Shown piece after piece: positions 11,801-23,737 of a stretch of 64,000 nucleotides of DNA. The notes below the pieces were generated by a model, which searched no databases, had not been told where the DNA came from, and saw nothing but the letters and a program-made list of their open reading frames with translations. Each line of letters opens with the position of its first letter. Within the stretch, counting starts at the first letter, position 1. A program made the translations under genes and the position numbers. The stretch spans positions 1,116,001 to 1,180,000 of the forward strand of contig JAEBUN010000004.1 of the NCBI GenBank assembly GCA_023014365.1. The letters are read 5' to 3'. This DNA comes from Lepiota brunneoincarnata. Its lineage: Eukaryota > Basidiomycota > Agaricomycetes > Agaricales > Agaricaceae.

Positions 11801-12610
11801 AGCAGGTGGGCAATCTCCTCTGCCTGGTCGAAGTAAGACTAAAAAGGAAGTTAGCACCTGTTCGGGAGGAGGAATAAATCTCAACACCTCATAAAACTGT
11901 CCTACTCTCGTCAGGAGCAAGCAATGAGGGAATTTCTGCAGGTTCTCCTGAATCTCCTGTGCAAGGATCGTCCGGGGAGTTGCCGATAGTTCTGTGAATT
12001 TTGAACACCGAATATAAGCCCAATATGTAGGGATATTAGCTCTACCTTCATCGCCTTCGCAGGACTCTGGCTGAGGAAGGCCCTGAACTGACTTCTTTTT
12101 CGGTCGGCCACGTTTATCGGGATATCCTGATTCAATTGCGTTTGTTGTGGAAGCCTTTTTACGAGTTCGCTGTGGCTTCGCGAGTTCTGAGGCGGAATCC
12201 TTAAGGTTTGAAGAGGGGGGTACATGCCCCGACGTATCTCGTTCTCTGGTAAAAATGGTTCCGGCATCAACAGCAGCAACCGCAGGTAGTGTGTCGTGGG
12301 CTGAGAACAATATATCAATTTTGGCATGTTGCATGATATACAGGGGCGTACAGCTACTAGAGTCTTTAATTAGAGTATTGACCCGCCAGTCGCCTAATGA
12401 CTTTGCAGGGGTCCCGTCAGGTAATGTGTAACTCGATGGAAGATCTTGCAGTTTCCTTCTGGATTGTTTCCCTCTAGCTTTGGGTTCTGCAGGAGTGTCT
12501 GACGCGAGCTCCGGGTGTGCTTGACGCGCAGAACATGAGGTATGAAACCTGGGAAGATATTTCGCGTAGTTTGCTCGTCTAAGAGTGGACCTGGACCGAG
12601 AAAAGAGCAT
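8828..12610 (-). CDS. MSH1: Mitochondrial DNA mismatch-repair protein, MutS family
   Basis: MutS homologue that binds mismatches and maintains mitochondrial DNA. The N-terminus [18 protein letters not shown] looks like a mitochondrial targeting sequence, followed by a low-complexity region rich in Lys and Arg. The MutS mismatch-binding domain begins near RVGQFYE, followed by [18 protein letters not shown] and [12 protein letters not shown]. The connector and core segments follow ([35 protein letters not shown]). The C-terminal ATPase has Walker [14 protein letters not shown], Walker [11 protein letters not shown] joined across an intron, and ATHFHELA. The last exon encodes [20 protein letters not shown] and ends at TGA (8828-8830). 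Presequence plus domain order favour Msh1 over nuclear Msh2/3/6. About 960 residues. It shares a 211-bp divergent promoter with the septin gene. Confidence 0.9.
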
Positions 12611-12821
12611 GCGAACTTCTGAACCCCTCTTGCGGTCGGGGGTGGTGACAGCCAGGGGCTGGGACGAGTGGATTAGACGCCAGAAGAAATTTCGAGGTCA
12701 CGCCACCGAGAAGGGGCGTGGCGGAGTTTCAAGCCGTGAACAATATGCATCAACATTTGAACTATTGATTCCTCCTACAAGCAACCCCTCTCCTCATTCT
12801 TGCTCCTACTCCAACAACATC

Positions 12822-14483
12822 ATGTCTTTCGCTGGCAGACGCAGAGGAAACAAGGCCAAGAAGGGTGTCCAGTTCACCGTCATGGTGGTTGGTATGTCTT
12901 GCATCCTTGACGGACGACGCGTGTACTCTTGCGTCGTCGTCATTTTGGTGACTCTGACTTTTTTTAGGTACTTCTGGTACAGGCCGTACCACCTTCGTCA
13001 ATACTCTCTGCGAGTCTGAAGTCCTCGAGCACAAAATTTGTGATGACCCTGCGTCTGCTCATCTGGAGGAGGGCATCAAAATTAAACCTGTAACTGTCGG
13101 TATGTTTCCCATTCGCCTCAATTTTTTTCGCGTCGACTTATGTCCTCGTTTGTCAGACTTGGAGGAGGATGGTGTTCGCATTGCTCTTACCATTGTCGAC
13201 ACGCCTGGATTCGGTGACAACATTAACAACGAATTCGCGTATGTGTTCCCTATAACAACCATCCCCGTAAAGCTGAGTTGTGTCCTAGGTTCCAAGAGAT
13301 TGTTGGATATCTCGAGCGACAATATGACGACATTTTGGCTGAAGAATCGCGTATCAAGCGTAATCCTCGTTTCAGAGACAACCGAGTCCACGCTCTACTT
13401 TATTTCATCCCCCCTACTGGTCATGCGTACGTGTCCAAAGTTCATCACCCATAACCGTGACTCAATTCCTCCTTTAGGTTGCGAGAAATGGATATTGAGC
13501 TTATGCGCCGCCTCTCGCCTCGTGTCAATGTTATTCCGGTCATTGGCAAGGCTGACAGCTTGACGCCCAGCGAGCTGAAGGGCTTCAAGAAGAGGGTGGG
13601 TAATTCGCTTCTTTACAGCGTGTGCTCGCATCTGACAGACTGACTAGATCATGCAAGATATCGAGCACTACGATATCCCGGTCTATAACTTCCCCTATGA
13701 TGTGGAGGAAGATGACGAGGAGACTATTCAAGATAACAGCGAGCTTCGTGTACGTGTTTAGTTTAGGGGAACACGAAGCTTGGAGACCTGATCGCATTTA
13801 TTGACAGGCCATGATGCCCTTTGCTGTTATTGGCTCCGAGGAAGAAGTTGAGGTCAACGGGCAACTTGTCCGCGCCCGCATCTACCCTTGGGGCATCGCC
13901 GAGGTTGACAACCCCAAGCACTCCGACTTCAGCCGCCTTAGGAGTGCATTATTGAAGTAAGTTACGGCTCCTGTGCCAACAGTGCAGTGTGCTAAAAAAA
14001 AGACCTTGTTATCTAGCTCTCACCTTGCTGACTTGAAATCATTGACTCATGATCTTTTGTATGAGACATATCGTACCGAAAAACTTTCTAGGACTGTTCA
14101 TGCCGAACAGTGGGTAATCTTTCGCTTGTGCGATGTCTCTAACTGAACCCATTTATCTCAGTGATAGCTCTCTGCTTCCTGAGGAGCTTGCTACCCAGGG
14201 TGTCCGCCTGAAGGAGGAACAACTCCGCAGGGAAGAAGAAAAGGTAATGTGATTTAATTGCCTAGATCCATGGGTCGGCGTATTGAGGCGTTCAATTAGC
14301 TTCGCGAGGCCGAGCTCAGGATGCAACGCCAGATCAACGAAAAGAAGCAGGAACTGTTGGCCAAAGAAGAATCTCTTCGGTAAGCTTTATTGTGAAATGC
14401 ATAGGCACTCGTACTTATGCATATGAAGAAACTTGGAGAGTCGCTTGGCGGCCCAAGGATCGCAGTCCGAATTCCGAGACTGA
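12822..14483 (+). CDS. CDC11: Septin, Cdc11/AspA type
   Basis: GTP-binding filament protein that polymerises at septa and growth sites. ATG at 12822 begins MSFAGRRRGNKAKKGVQFTV. Exons encode the P-loop GTSGTGRTTFVNTL, IVDTPGFGDNINNEF, the septin core YLERQYDDILAEESRIKR, RLSPRVNVIPVIGKADSLTP and YPWGIAEVDNPKHSDF. A C-terminal coiled coil follows (LKEEQLRREEEKLREAEL onward), ending at TGA 14481-14483. The P-loop has Arg where active septins usually have Lys, a known feature of the Cdc11 subgroup, and the short N-terminus also fits it. All introns (about 50-60 nt) keep frame. The CT-rich sequence just before the ATG is typical of a highly expressed fungal gene. Confidence 0.9.
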
Positions 14484-14998
14484 TGGCCATCCATGCCACG
14501 TGTCACGCAAGACACTACATGTTCTGTCGATACCCACTTTGACTTTTCACTCCCTTCTTAACTACCTCGATACATGACCGGATCTGAATTTTTCTTTCAC
14601 ACTCGTTTTTTTTTCCCGTTTCCTAATAGTTGTACGAGAGACTCTGAATTTAATGATATGTCTAAACTCGGAAACATGTCGATATGTTTTAGTTTGCCAC
14701 CATGGTCCAGAACCCGAGCTTGTGATGGTGTGTTGTGGGGAAAGGTGGAGCTGGTTGTTACCGTCCCTTCCAGTCTTTCCCATCTGCCAAATTCTGCATG
14801 TTGTAATTTTTACATCTTTTATTGGCATTTTCTGGACCTTGCTGCGTCTCCTGGGAAGGACGACCACAAGACCTCTTCGTGCCTGCCTCTCCCCTACCTT
14901 TCCACGCTCTACCTCAGGGTCTCTTCCCCCTTCCCCCTCGCAATTGTTTCCCCCCTTCCCTTTTCCACCCCAGCTCTCGGCCTCATCCTGCAGACGCC
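14484..14998 (+). promoter_or_regulatory. Intergenic region with pyrimidine-rich leader
   Basis: No gene recognised here. The last 120 bases (about 14880-14998) are strongly C+T rich on the plus strand and run straight into the ATG of the MIT-domain gene. This is usual for core promoters and leaders in filamentous fungi. The open frames here look like by-products of the biased composition. Confidence 0.4.
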
Positions 14999-17900
14999 AT
15001 GCAGCTTGAGTGGGATTCCCGCGCGAACCCTCACCAGCCTCGTGCCGACTGGCTAGAACGGCCCCAACCCCCAGTGTCGTACACAACCTCAGCTCCAGCG
15101 ACAACCTTACCGCCAGCTTCCTTCCCCCCTTCCGTGTCTGCTTTCGCACAACGCCGCCGCTCGTCTGCCGCTCATATCCGTCCTGCGGGCCCCCCTCCGA
15201 ACCTCCCTATCCCCAACGTTCCCTCTTCATCTACGACCAACCTGGCTTCATCTTCGAGCGTCGATCTCCAGGATAGCAATGCAGGATCACAACTACTGAG
15301 CGGGCGAGGGGCGCGTTCGAGTTCTTTTAATCGCCCCGGGGCCTCTGCCAACCTAACAGCCGTTGCCAATTTCTCCCAGATACGCCAAACTTCCTCTGCT
15401 CCCGCTTCCCAGAGCCTGCTTCAAGCAGCTATCACCCAGGCGGATGACTTGGCTGATCCACTGCCACCCTCTGTCCTCCCCCCTTCGTCCTCCCGAGTGT
15501 CTGAGAGATCGCACGACGGTGGCCACAGTCGGCACCTCTCACCACCCACTACCGAGCATCGGCCCTCGTCCCGGCGGGCTCTCACCAGGGCTCTCGAACT
15601 CGCTCGTGAAGCTGTTCAGCTCGATTCCACCAACGAAGATCCGGAGGCTGCCGTTAATGCATATGCTCAGAGTGTTGCACTGTTGAGCGAGGTCATGGAG
15701 CGTGTCAGAAGGGGCGAAGATAGCACTGAAACTCGTCGTGGTCGCAGAAGACGAAGCGTGGCTGCTCAGGAAGAGGAAGTACGACGACTGCAGAATATTG
15801 TAGGTCTCTCCTCCGCCCTTTGAAACGGCTTTTCAACCTCCCCATTCATAGCATGATACATATGCGGATCGTATGAACATCCTCAGCATCATATACAGTA
15901 TACCACCAGTTCCTTACTCGGCAAGTTCTCTTTACCCGTCAACTACGCGGTCGACGTCATCAACACAAACTAACTCACCCACAAACTCTCGCCTGTCGTC
16001 ATCCGAGAACTCTCCACAGATACTGCAAGTCCCATATACCAACCACCTCCAGGATGAAGCACAGTACAATGCTGATGATTACACCCGTCATGAGTTAGAC
16101 GACGCCCCGGAACCCATTGGTTCGGCCATAACCCTGGATGAATCAGTTCTCATTACTAGCGCCATATCTGGGCTCCCTCCAACATCCTTACAACACCCAT
16201 ATGCCGCTCCATATACTCCAGTCCCTCAACCACCAGAGTCTGTCCCCGTGCCCGCTGTTCGCGCACCTGCCCCAAAAATAAGGCCCCGAACTCCTTCGCA
16301 GCTACCCCAACCTCAACCACCGCCGTCAAATTCTTTACCCCTTATACCAGGCTCTGCGTCCACAGAGCCCCCACTGGACGTCGTTCATTCACAAACACCT
16401 CCACGCGCAGAGCTTAACACAAGAACCCAATCTGAATACACGGCACGCAGCATGCCGGGTTCAGGCTTGACCCCACTAGAGGAAGAGGTAGATGATAGCA
16501 GGATAGGTGCCCGACCGCACCGAGACGATGACGACATACATGCTATAGCTTTGGATACCCCCAGGAACCTGGTAAAGCGCGATGAGCACCCACTACCACC
16601 AACACCATCTCCCACTGATTCAGTCTGGTTCGTCTGGAACGCCCCGCACCAGTCTCCATGTAACGAAGCCACCATCATCACCAAGACTTGGGACTGGAGT
16701 CCCTTCCCAGGCCCCGGGGTACTGCTGCATCGCAAATTCCACCACGTTCCGAGCCCCCGGTCCCCCCTCCCCAGCCAGTACCCATCATTAGCTCAACGGC
16801 ACAAGGTACTATTCATCAACGAAGGGCGAAGAGCTCTGTGACCCCAACCTCTCGCCCCGCTTCACCGACAGACGCTCCCCCGCTGACCAGACCGACCCAG
16901 AAGCAGTCACAACCACAGCCCGCTACATCTAACTCCAATGTGCACCCTACCCGCAGTCGCTCATCTTCGCAGCCTGGTCATCGACCCTCAATCATCATGG
17001 AGCCAAGACCTCCTCTACCACCTTCAGCTGGCTCAAACCCCCTGGCCAATCGAAAATCCTCCTTTCCTACCAAGCTAGTACCCAACCCTTCAATACTAAC
17101 CCTCTCGCAACCAGGGGACTCGGCGCCTCCCCAAGCTGGAACGCCTGTTCCATCGTTCCTTACTCTTCCTTCCATGTCCCCAGGTGCAGCGCCATTCACT
17201 CCAGCTTCGCCACTACCGCCTACTCCTCCAACTGACTCGTTACGGCAACCGTATCATATGATGAACTTATTGGCAGCTTCAATGGCATCGTCGTCGGGTG
17301 GTTACATAACGCGCCGGCTGCATGTTCCCAACGAAGTCTGGTGCATACCTGGTATCAAACTCTCTAACATTGCTGAGAAGATCCGGGTACTCGAGATCCT
17401 ATTAGGCGCTCTGGAGGACGTGCAACTGACAAGCTCGGAGTACTTCGGCGCGGGTAATGTCAGCAGCGGGATGGCTATGGGAATTGGAAGCATCGGAGGG
17501 AAAGAAGCTGGTGCTTGGCTTGCAAAGCTCGATGAGTTCTCAAACATTTGTGATGGTGTTGTCGCCAATTTTGGGAAGAAGCTCGGCGTTGGCGAAGGGT
17601 TTGTCCTGAAGAAAACGACTTGGGGGGATAAATTAAGCCGACGTTTCGACAAGTTCACCAACGGGAAGAAGTAAGTTTTCAAACAACTCGGGTGCCAAAA
17701 GCGATTAGCTAACGCAATACTTCCCCAATAGTGTCGACTCTCCGATGGTATATATATCCAACTTGAGGAAGCTCTTCCTTCATGTTCAGCTACTTGACGA
17801 ACACACCAAGGCCGTCCTGTCTCAGCCTATCGCACCAGCCTACGCCGCATTCCCTATTGAGATTCGAGTCTCGGCGGAGCAAAAGCTCAAACGAACCTCG

Positions 17901-17999
17901 GAATTTTTCGCGAGCGTGGTTGTAACTTTCGTGATACGGGACCTTGCGCTGTTACTTGACAAATACGTCAAGAAATGCGAAAAGGTTCTTGAGGATTAA
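14999..17999 (+). CDS. MIT-domain protein with long disordered middle
   Basis: ATG at 14999 begins MQLEWDSRANPHQPRADW. After about 190 Ser/Pro-rich residues comes an MIT (microtubule interacting and trafficking) helical bundle: SRRALTRALELAREAVQLD, YAQSVALLSEVMERV, and EEVRRLQNI spliced to HDTYADRMNIL. MIT domains bind ESCRT-III tails. A long Pro/Ser/Thr-rich stretch follows. The C-terminus is a folded helical region conserved in fungi (RRLHVPNEVWCIPGIKLSNI, then WGDKLSRRFDKFT), ending ALLLDKYVKKCEKVLED. The coding frame appears to step by +1 twice in the disordered part, near 16617-16620 (GATT) and 16716-16719 (GGGG). Dropping one base at each gives a smooth Ser/Pro-rich protein. A role in endosomal sorting is inferred from the MIT domain only. 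Confidence 0.75.
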
Positions 18000-18563
18000 C
18001 TTGCTAGTCCTCCCGTGGGGTTCCTGAGGTGGCGATTCGTTTCGCTAGTCCCATTGAACCGACCCGGCCGTTTTGTGTGCTGTATCCTGCGACCACGGGC
18101 GAATGGTTGTTGGAATACGGGTTTCAATTGTATTTTACATGTGCACTCATATACTTTACCGTTAGATCATCCTCAGGTTTATCTTCCATCTGCTTCGCCA
18201 TCTTTAGTTTGTCATTTGTGATCATCTGCCGCTTCTCGGTCTTCCCTCTTTTCCCTTATCGTTTCATTTATTACACTACTCCTACCCCCAAATCTTGTTG
18301 ATTTTGATCCTTTTGACTTCTTTCTACTTGTAGGGTCACCTTTGAGCGTGTCGGTTGTAGGATAATTGAGGATTGCTTTTTTTTTTCCAAGTATGAAAGA
18401 GAACTGGGGTATATTGACAGTAATACGGGTGATTACGACAGTTACTACGAAACGTCAATTATATGGCATGCCAAGTCGAACATCATATTTGTTCAAAATA
18501 CAATATATACGGATAAATACGAAAGAGTGCGTGAAGAGAGTGTGCTGCTTTATAACGATGGAA
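18000..18563. other. Convergent intergenic region, no gene seen
   Basis: Lies between the stop codons of the MIT-domain gene and INO80 subunit copy A. It is T-rich on the plus strand up to about 18390, consistent with the 3' UTR of the MIT gene, then AT-rich. No coding signal, RNA gene or repeat was recognised. Confidence 0.5.
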
Positions 18564-20474
18564 TTATAAGTAACGTGGGAGAAGATCTACCTCTGAAGGA
18601 ACTGGCTGAATAGAGTCTGAGAAAGGTGGGCCGAGGATACCAGCGACAACACGGAGACGCTCCACTGAACGGAGGAGACCAATCAGAAGTGTAGATACGG
18701 TGACGCGGCATTAGCTTACTATACTCGTGTCGAGCGTGTTCGTCGCCGGGTTCGTCATCAGAATCAACCAACGGGTCGACGGTTGTCACCTTGAGCCACG
18801 CATCTGATAGAGGAATGAGGCTCGATCATAAACACGAATGGATAGGAGCCTACGTTGCAAGAATGTTCTCGGAGGGACGGGTCGCCTGGAACGTGCGGTA
18901 TGGTAGATGTCTGACGACTGCTTCAATGTTGTATATTCTTTCTGATAGGGTGCGTAACGACGGCTTGAGCCCGTGTCTAAGTCCATCGCATACTGATGGT
19001 TGGTGGATGGAATTTGGGATTGCTGCTGTGGATACTGATTCTGCATGCTGATTATTCGGTGGCGAGTACCACCTGGGTATTACAGATGAACACTATGCCA
19101 TTTAGTCCAAAACGTAACGCACGAGTAGAGGCCAGACTAGATGTTTCGCCACTTTCTGGGGGCTTGAGTGTCGTGGCAGGGTTATCACTCGCTTTGACTT
19201 TCTGTTTGCGAGCCTTGGGCATATCGTCTATGGTAGAGTTCTTGTCCCTTGGAGCGATAGAGCGAGCGCTCTTAGCTGCGCTGGGAGCATTCTCACGTTT
19301 TCGTTTTCCTTTGGATACCACGCTGATGTCTTCCCCACCCAAGACTGGTTGGTCATCACCATCACCTACTGCACTGCCACTGGCACCCGAAGCCGCCTTG
19401 TCTTTCGGCTGGAGACCATGCAACAAGTTTCCGCGGTGTTCGACAAGCTTTTCGGCGAGTTTTTTTTCATCCTCGGGATCCACATTCTCCGAAACTATTT
19501 CATCCGCAGTGAGGTGAACAAACGAAGGCTTCCCATTCTTTCCCGGATCACCGAACGGATTGACAATGACGTCGTCGCCATCATCATCGTCCTCGCGGCC
19601 AGTCGTGGCACGCTCCAAGTAATTGAAACAGATCCACAGAAACGCCCTCGCGCGGCTTGCAGAAGATATATCCGTCCGTAGGAAAAGATCCAGGAAACCA
19701 ACATTATCAGGAAGAAATGCATGGCCGACAGGCTTTATAGGCCAGTGAATCATCAACTCGACAAGAAGACAAGGATGGTAATTATACGTACACCAGAATG
19801 ATTAGCTAGAACAAAGATGAGATTGGTGATAGTTGTTGGCGGTAGGTGGCCAGAGGCCTGGAAACTGTCAGAACCAAGCTTTCACTTGTCCATGTGATAG
19901 ACGACTCACCAGACGTGAGAGAATGTTGGCGGGGACAGTCGGGGGGGCCTTGGCCTCGTCATCAAGCGCAACGGCCTTCAACATGTGCTTGATGCGAGGA
20001 GCATCTTGAAGATTCCCGGAGGTCCTCTGCAAGGCAGGCACAGGGTGGTAAGACCTGATGGTGGTCTTCATCTCTGGGAAGACTGGGTTTTGGTTATAAT
20101 TTGAGTCTATCTCTGGTCGCCGGTTTGGAATGTTCCTACTCACAGCTCATTGTGGTGTTGATTCGCCCCACGTTCACGAGCAACGCAATCATGGAAAAGT
20201 CCTCGGCGAACACATCTGACTCGGAGAGTTTATCCCGGAAAGACTTGGTCGCTTTGGCTGAATTAAGCAGGGACTTAATGTAGAGGTTGCGAAAGGTCAA
20301 TTTGGAGCCGGGGGGATCTTCAGGGCTGGGCCACGGGTCTGTAAAGACGGGATTTGTGTCTGAGAAGATATTATAAAGAAAATCGTATTGTAGGTCACTG
20401 CGAGTTATAGGTTCGCCGTCTGCCCGTTTAATAGGGATGACTCTGCGAGAAGAGGGACTTGTGCGGCGCGACAT
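18564..20474 (-). CDS. INO80 complex Ies1-like subunit, copy A (diverged)
   Basis: Resembles the fungal family called Ino eighty subunit 1, a chromatin-remodelling subunit acting in the nucleus. ATG at 20474 leads into IPIKRADGEPITRSDLQYDFLYNIFSDT, VNVGRINTTMS joined to FPEMKTTIRSYHPVPALQ and DAPRIKHMLKA. Then come SGHLPPTTITNLIFVLANHS, DLFLRTDISSASRARAFLWI and an acidic tail. The last exons give AWLKVTTVDPLVDSDDEPGDEHARHEY and MERLRVVAGILGPP, ending at TAA 18564-18566. All introns are short and frame-preserving. Copy B (33603-35717) has the same exon plan but is closer to the family consensus. Copy A has a charged NLS-like insertion (KGKRKRE). The name is from memory of the family; the pairing of the two copies is seen directly. 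Confidence 0.7.
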
Positions 20475-20725
20475 AAGTTAGCATTGAGGATGGCAAGGAG
20501 AGGGAGGAGGGATGTCAGAAAGGGACAACACTGTGTCATGTGATCAATCAATCATGGACGACTACTACATCGTTGATCCAACGAACAAGCAACCTGTCCA
20601 GCATTGCCACGGCTGATGTTGCCCAGCATCAAACCAAAGCTCTTTGTCCAGGTATTCTCAGTGATGGCATCTCAACCACCCTTTACTCCCTTCCTTCGCG
20701 GGTGTTTCCCAATCGTTGCAGGACA

Positions 20726-23247
20726 ATGAAGGCCACAAACCCTTCAGGACCTGCCTTCTCGTTGACATCGCTTGGTCGCTTTTTTCTTCGCTTCCCTATC
20801 GCCTACTTTTTTTATTTATTCCTCGCGTTGCTGGCTCGAAGCGAACCATACAACTCTTTGCCTCAGACTTCAACCCTTCTTCACCCGCATGGAAACCCCA
20901 TTTTGTTAGAGGCTCAGACAGTGGTTTTTTGTACACCACCTCTCCCGGAATTTTCCTGGGCCTCAGCGTACCTAGTATGCCTTTCAATCTATTTTTTTTT
21001 GGATTTCTTTCCTCAACCACAGTCAGGGGGCGCATCGTTTGTCAAGTTCTACGGCCATAAGCGAGCGGATGCTTCTCTGTATGGTGTCTGTTTGGATTGT
21101 CATGGTGTTCCCGAACCTGTTGATGGCCACAATGCCTCAATACTCACCGGCTATGAATTAGTTCCGGTGAGACCAGGTCTTCTTTATCTCCCTCCAACCT
21201 TCTCAACTGCCTATAGAGCTGCCTTTTTTCCCTGTCAATCAACGGGTCAGATGTCCCTCTATTGGAGCTGTACAATCTCTATGATCAACGGTTCGATATG
21301 TTCGGGGAAATAACATTTTCCCATGTTGAATACAGTATTGAGGACCAAGGCGCGTTAATAACTATTGCTCTGTGACCAGAACATCCGACTTACAATATTT
21401 AAGCAGCCGATGGCTCGACATCGAGTGATCCCATGTATCCTTGCGTGTCCCACTTCGACTGGACGAGGTCTCACTCAGACCAGACAAGGTTGCGTCGAAC
21501 CCTCCTACCACGAGCGGGCCCGACCTCGACGGGGTCGCCATCTCATGATGATGGTGATGGCTTGTCGGGGAAAATGGATTTGTTGATTGGCCTCGTTGCC
21601 GCCCTGGTCACAATTGTCGTTGTGATATTCATCATCGCTATCCTATACATGCTATACCTGCGGCGTAGAGAACGGATGCTGTGGCTAGATACACATTCGG
21701 TTTCTGGAAAACCAGGTCAGAATGGCATGCAGGCCCCCGCGAATAAATCCACGACGTTACTGTCGGCTACAGAAACCATAGGCCCAGATCTTCCACCCAA
21801 AGACCTAGAGACCGCGCGATATAAAGACAGATATATCGTATCAGAACAGAAAATATCCATGATATCAAACCCGACTTCTTCCTTTTCGACCCATGCAAAT
21901 GAAACCAAGTACAGGCGAGATCCGGGCAGAATCCCAATCCAATCTCCACAAGCGGATGCAATCATCATCGCCTCTTCAGTGTCCCGACCCAAGTCAAGAG
22001 CTGGACCTCCTGCTACTGCTCCCCCAGGTCGCCCACTACCTGTGCCAGAGGTGCCTCGAGTTCCAGAGTCCGTGTGGTCGCCGCGAGACACGGGAACTGG
22101 AAATACCAGAGCTGAAGTCTTCACCTTACTCTCATCTTCTAATCGGTCGCAGATAGACAGCAAAGCGCAGCGACCCCATCTTGGTACGACACAACCAGGG
22201 GACCCTCAGGTAGGAGATAGTAGGGAGCGAAAAGATGAAATTACGCTACAACGTCCCATCCCATCTCATATGCGCAATCACCAGGGTTCCGATGGCTCGA
22301 TCTCCTCGAGTGAAGGGCATCCGAAATTAAACCAGAGACCACCTTACTCACATCCACCGAAACTATTGCCTGAACCTTCTCTACTGCTCAAACCCACGTC
22401 TCCCTCTTCCACTAATGCCGGCAGGCGCAGAGGCCAGGAGACCACAGCCGACGGAGGGAGTGCACAGCGCCCAGGTCCCTCCAATGTCCATAGGCAATGG
22501 GATAGCAGCCTTGCCGACACGCAGCTCCGCATGCGACTTATTCGGGAGTCGTTGGCAAGCCCTCACCTCGACAACATCACCTCGCTGCGAGCGCCAAGCC
22601 TACACGAGCGAGCTAGATCCTCGGACGATATCCGCCAAAGGACTGAACACGATGTCCACATACAGACTCGGGCTCTCCGAGAGTCGAAATCAAGCCCTGA
22701 ACTAGAAAGCTCTGGAACAAAGTTGAGCGCACTCCGACCACAGATCCCAATCCCGGAGAACCGGAATGGATTCCCCGAGAGCCTACGCCGGGAGCCCCGG
22801 GCCCGAGAGAGCCTGCATCCACAGAAGAGTTCATATTTGAGCCGGCGACTGACGATCAAACTCCCCGATGACCCTCCTGATTGGCTATCTCCCATTCCCC
22901 ACATCCTCTCGTTGCCCAAAGAGACGGAGGTTAAAGCTCAACGTCTGCCGGCCACTTTCCCCGCATCACTAGCGAAAACAGTGTATAGCTCCAAAGAAAT
23001 CGAACAGCCGGCCCAGGCGAAAGGTGCAGTTGTCATTAATTCTAACCGGAGAATCGAAAGGAAGACGCCTCAGCCACCAGAACTAGTTCTTACTCCGACT
23101 AGGACTAATGCGGCTCAATCACCCATACCACAACCACCTAGCTATGACCGAGCTGCTGCTTCAACACAAATTTTGTCCGTTGAGCCACCAACAATACCAC
23201 CTCTCTCGCCTCGTAAACGGGCTTTACCAAAAATACCTGGCACATAG
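20726..23247 (+). CDS. Single-TM surface protein with lectin-like ectodomain
   Basis: Typical basidiomycete type I membrane protein of unknown role. The ectodomain has HFVRGSDSGFLYTTSPGIFLGL, spliced to SFVKFYGHKRADASLYGVCLD, then ELYNLYDQRFDMFGEITF, which together suggest a beta-sandwich carbohydrate-binding-like fold. A Ser/Thr-rich stalk precedes one TM helix (IGLVAALVTIVVVIFIIAIL, near 21585-21650) with a basic stop-transfer RRRERM. A disordered cytosolic tail of about 530 residues, rich in Pro and Ser, ends with SPRKRALPKIPGT at 23247. The start is uncertain: ATG 20726 opens a signal-peptide-like frame (hydrophobic FPIAYFFYLFLALLA), but the ectodomain lies in another frame, so an unseen intron or a base error lies near the T-runs at 20770-20820. 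A sensor role is inference. Confidence 0.6.
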
Positions 23248-23737
23248 TAGATGTGTTATTGACTATCGCAATCATTCACTACATCGCATTTTTTTGTTCA
23301 TAGATGAAGGACTGAACATTCCTTCATATAGTCACTCATTCATGCTACCACCCTTGGTTTGATGTACTCTTAGTCAACCAACGAATGACGAAGTATTTAT
23401 CTGCTAAAGTACAACATCGAATCAGAGGAAGTTCGACATGTGGATTACACACTGCATTATTGTAGGACTAAGGGGTGAATAACCAAGACTGGTGTGGTCC
23501 AACGATACAATGAACAAGAGCGGGGTGGACGCCGCCAGAGAATCCAGAAATGTGCAGAAGAGAGGGGGATATCTTGAGAGAGGGAGAAAAGAGGCGCAGC
23601 TCAGTGAACTATAACCTGGTATCCAAGAGAAGAAAAAGGGGGGAAATTGCAACACAAAAAGTCCAAAGGCAAGGATCAGACATTGTGCTCATTAAATAGA
23701 TCTAGAGAGTATCTGACCTCAAGGTTAGCCAACACTA
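23248..23737. other. Convergent intergenic region, no gene seen
   Basis: Between the stop codons of the surface-protein gene and the alpha/beta-hydrolase gene. AT-rich, then a purine-rich stretch at about 23560-23660. No conserved coding signal or repeat was recognised; probably two 3' UTRs. Confidence 0.5.

Noticed and set aside
14562..15149. Long minus-strand open frame of 195 codons
   Set aside because: Antisense to the CT-rich leader and first exon of the MIT gene; Arg/Gly-rich composition is a mirror of the biased plus strand.
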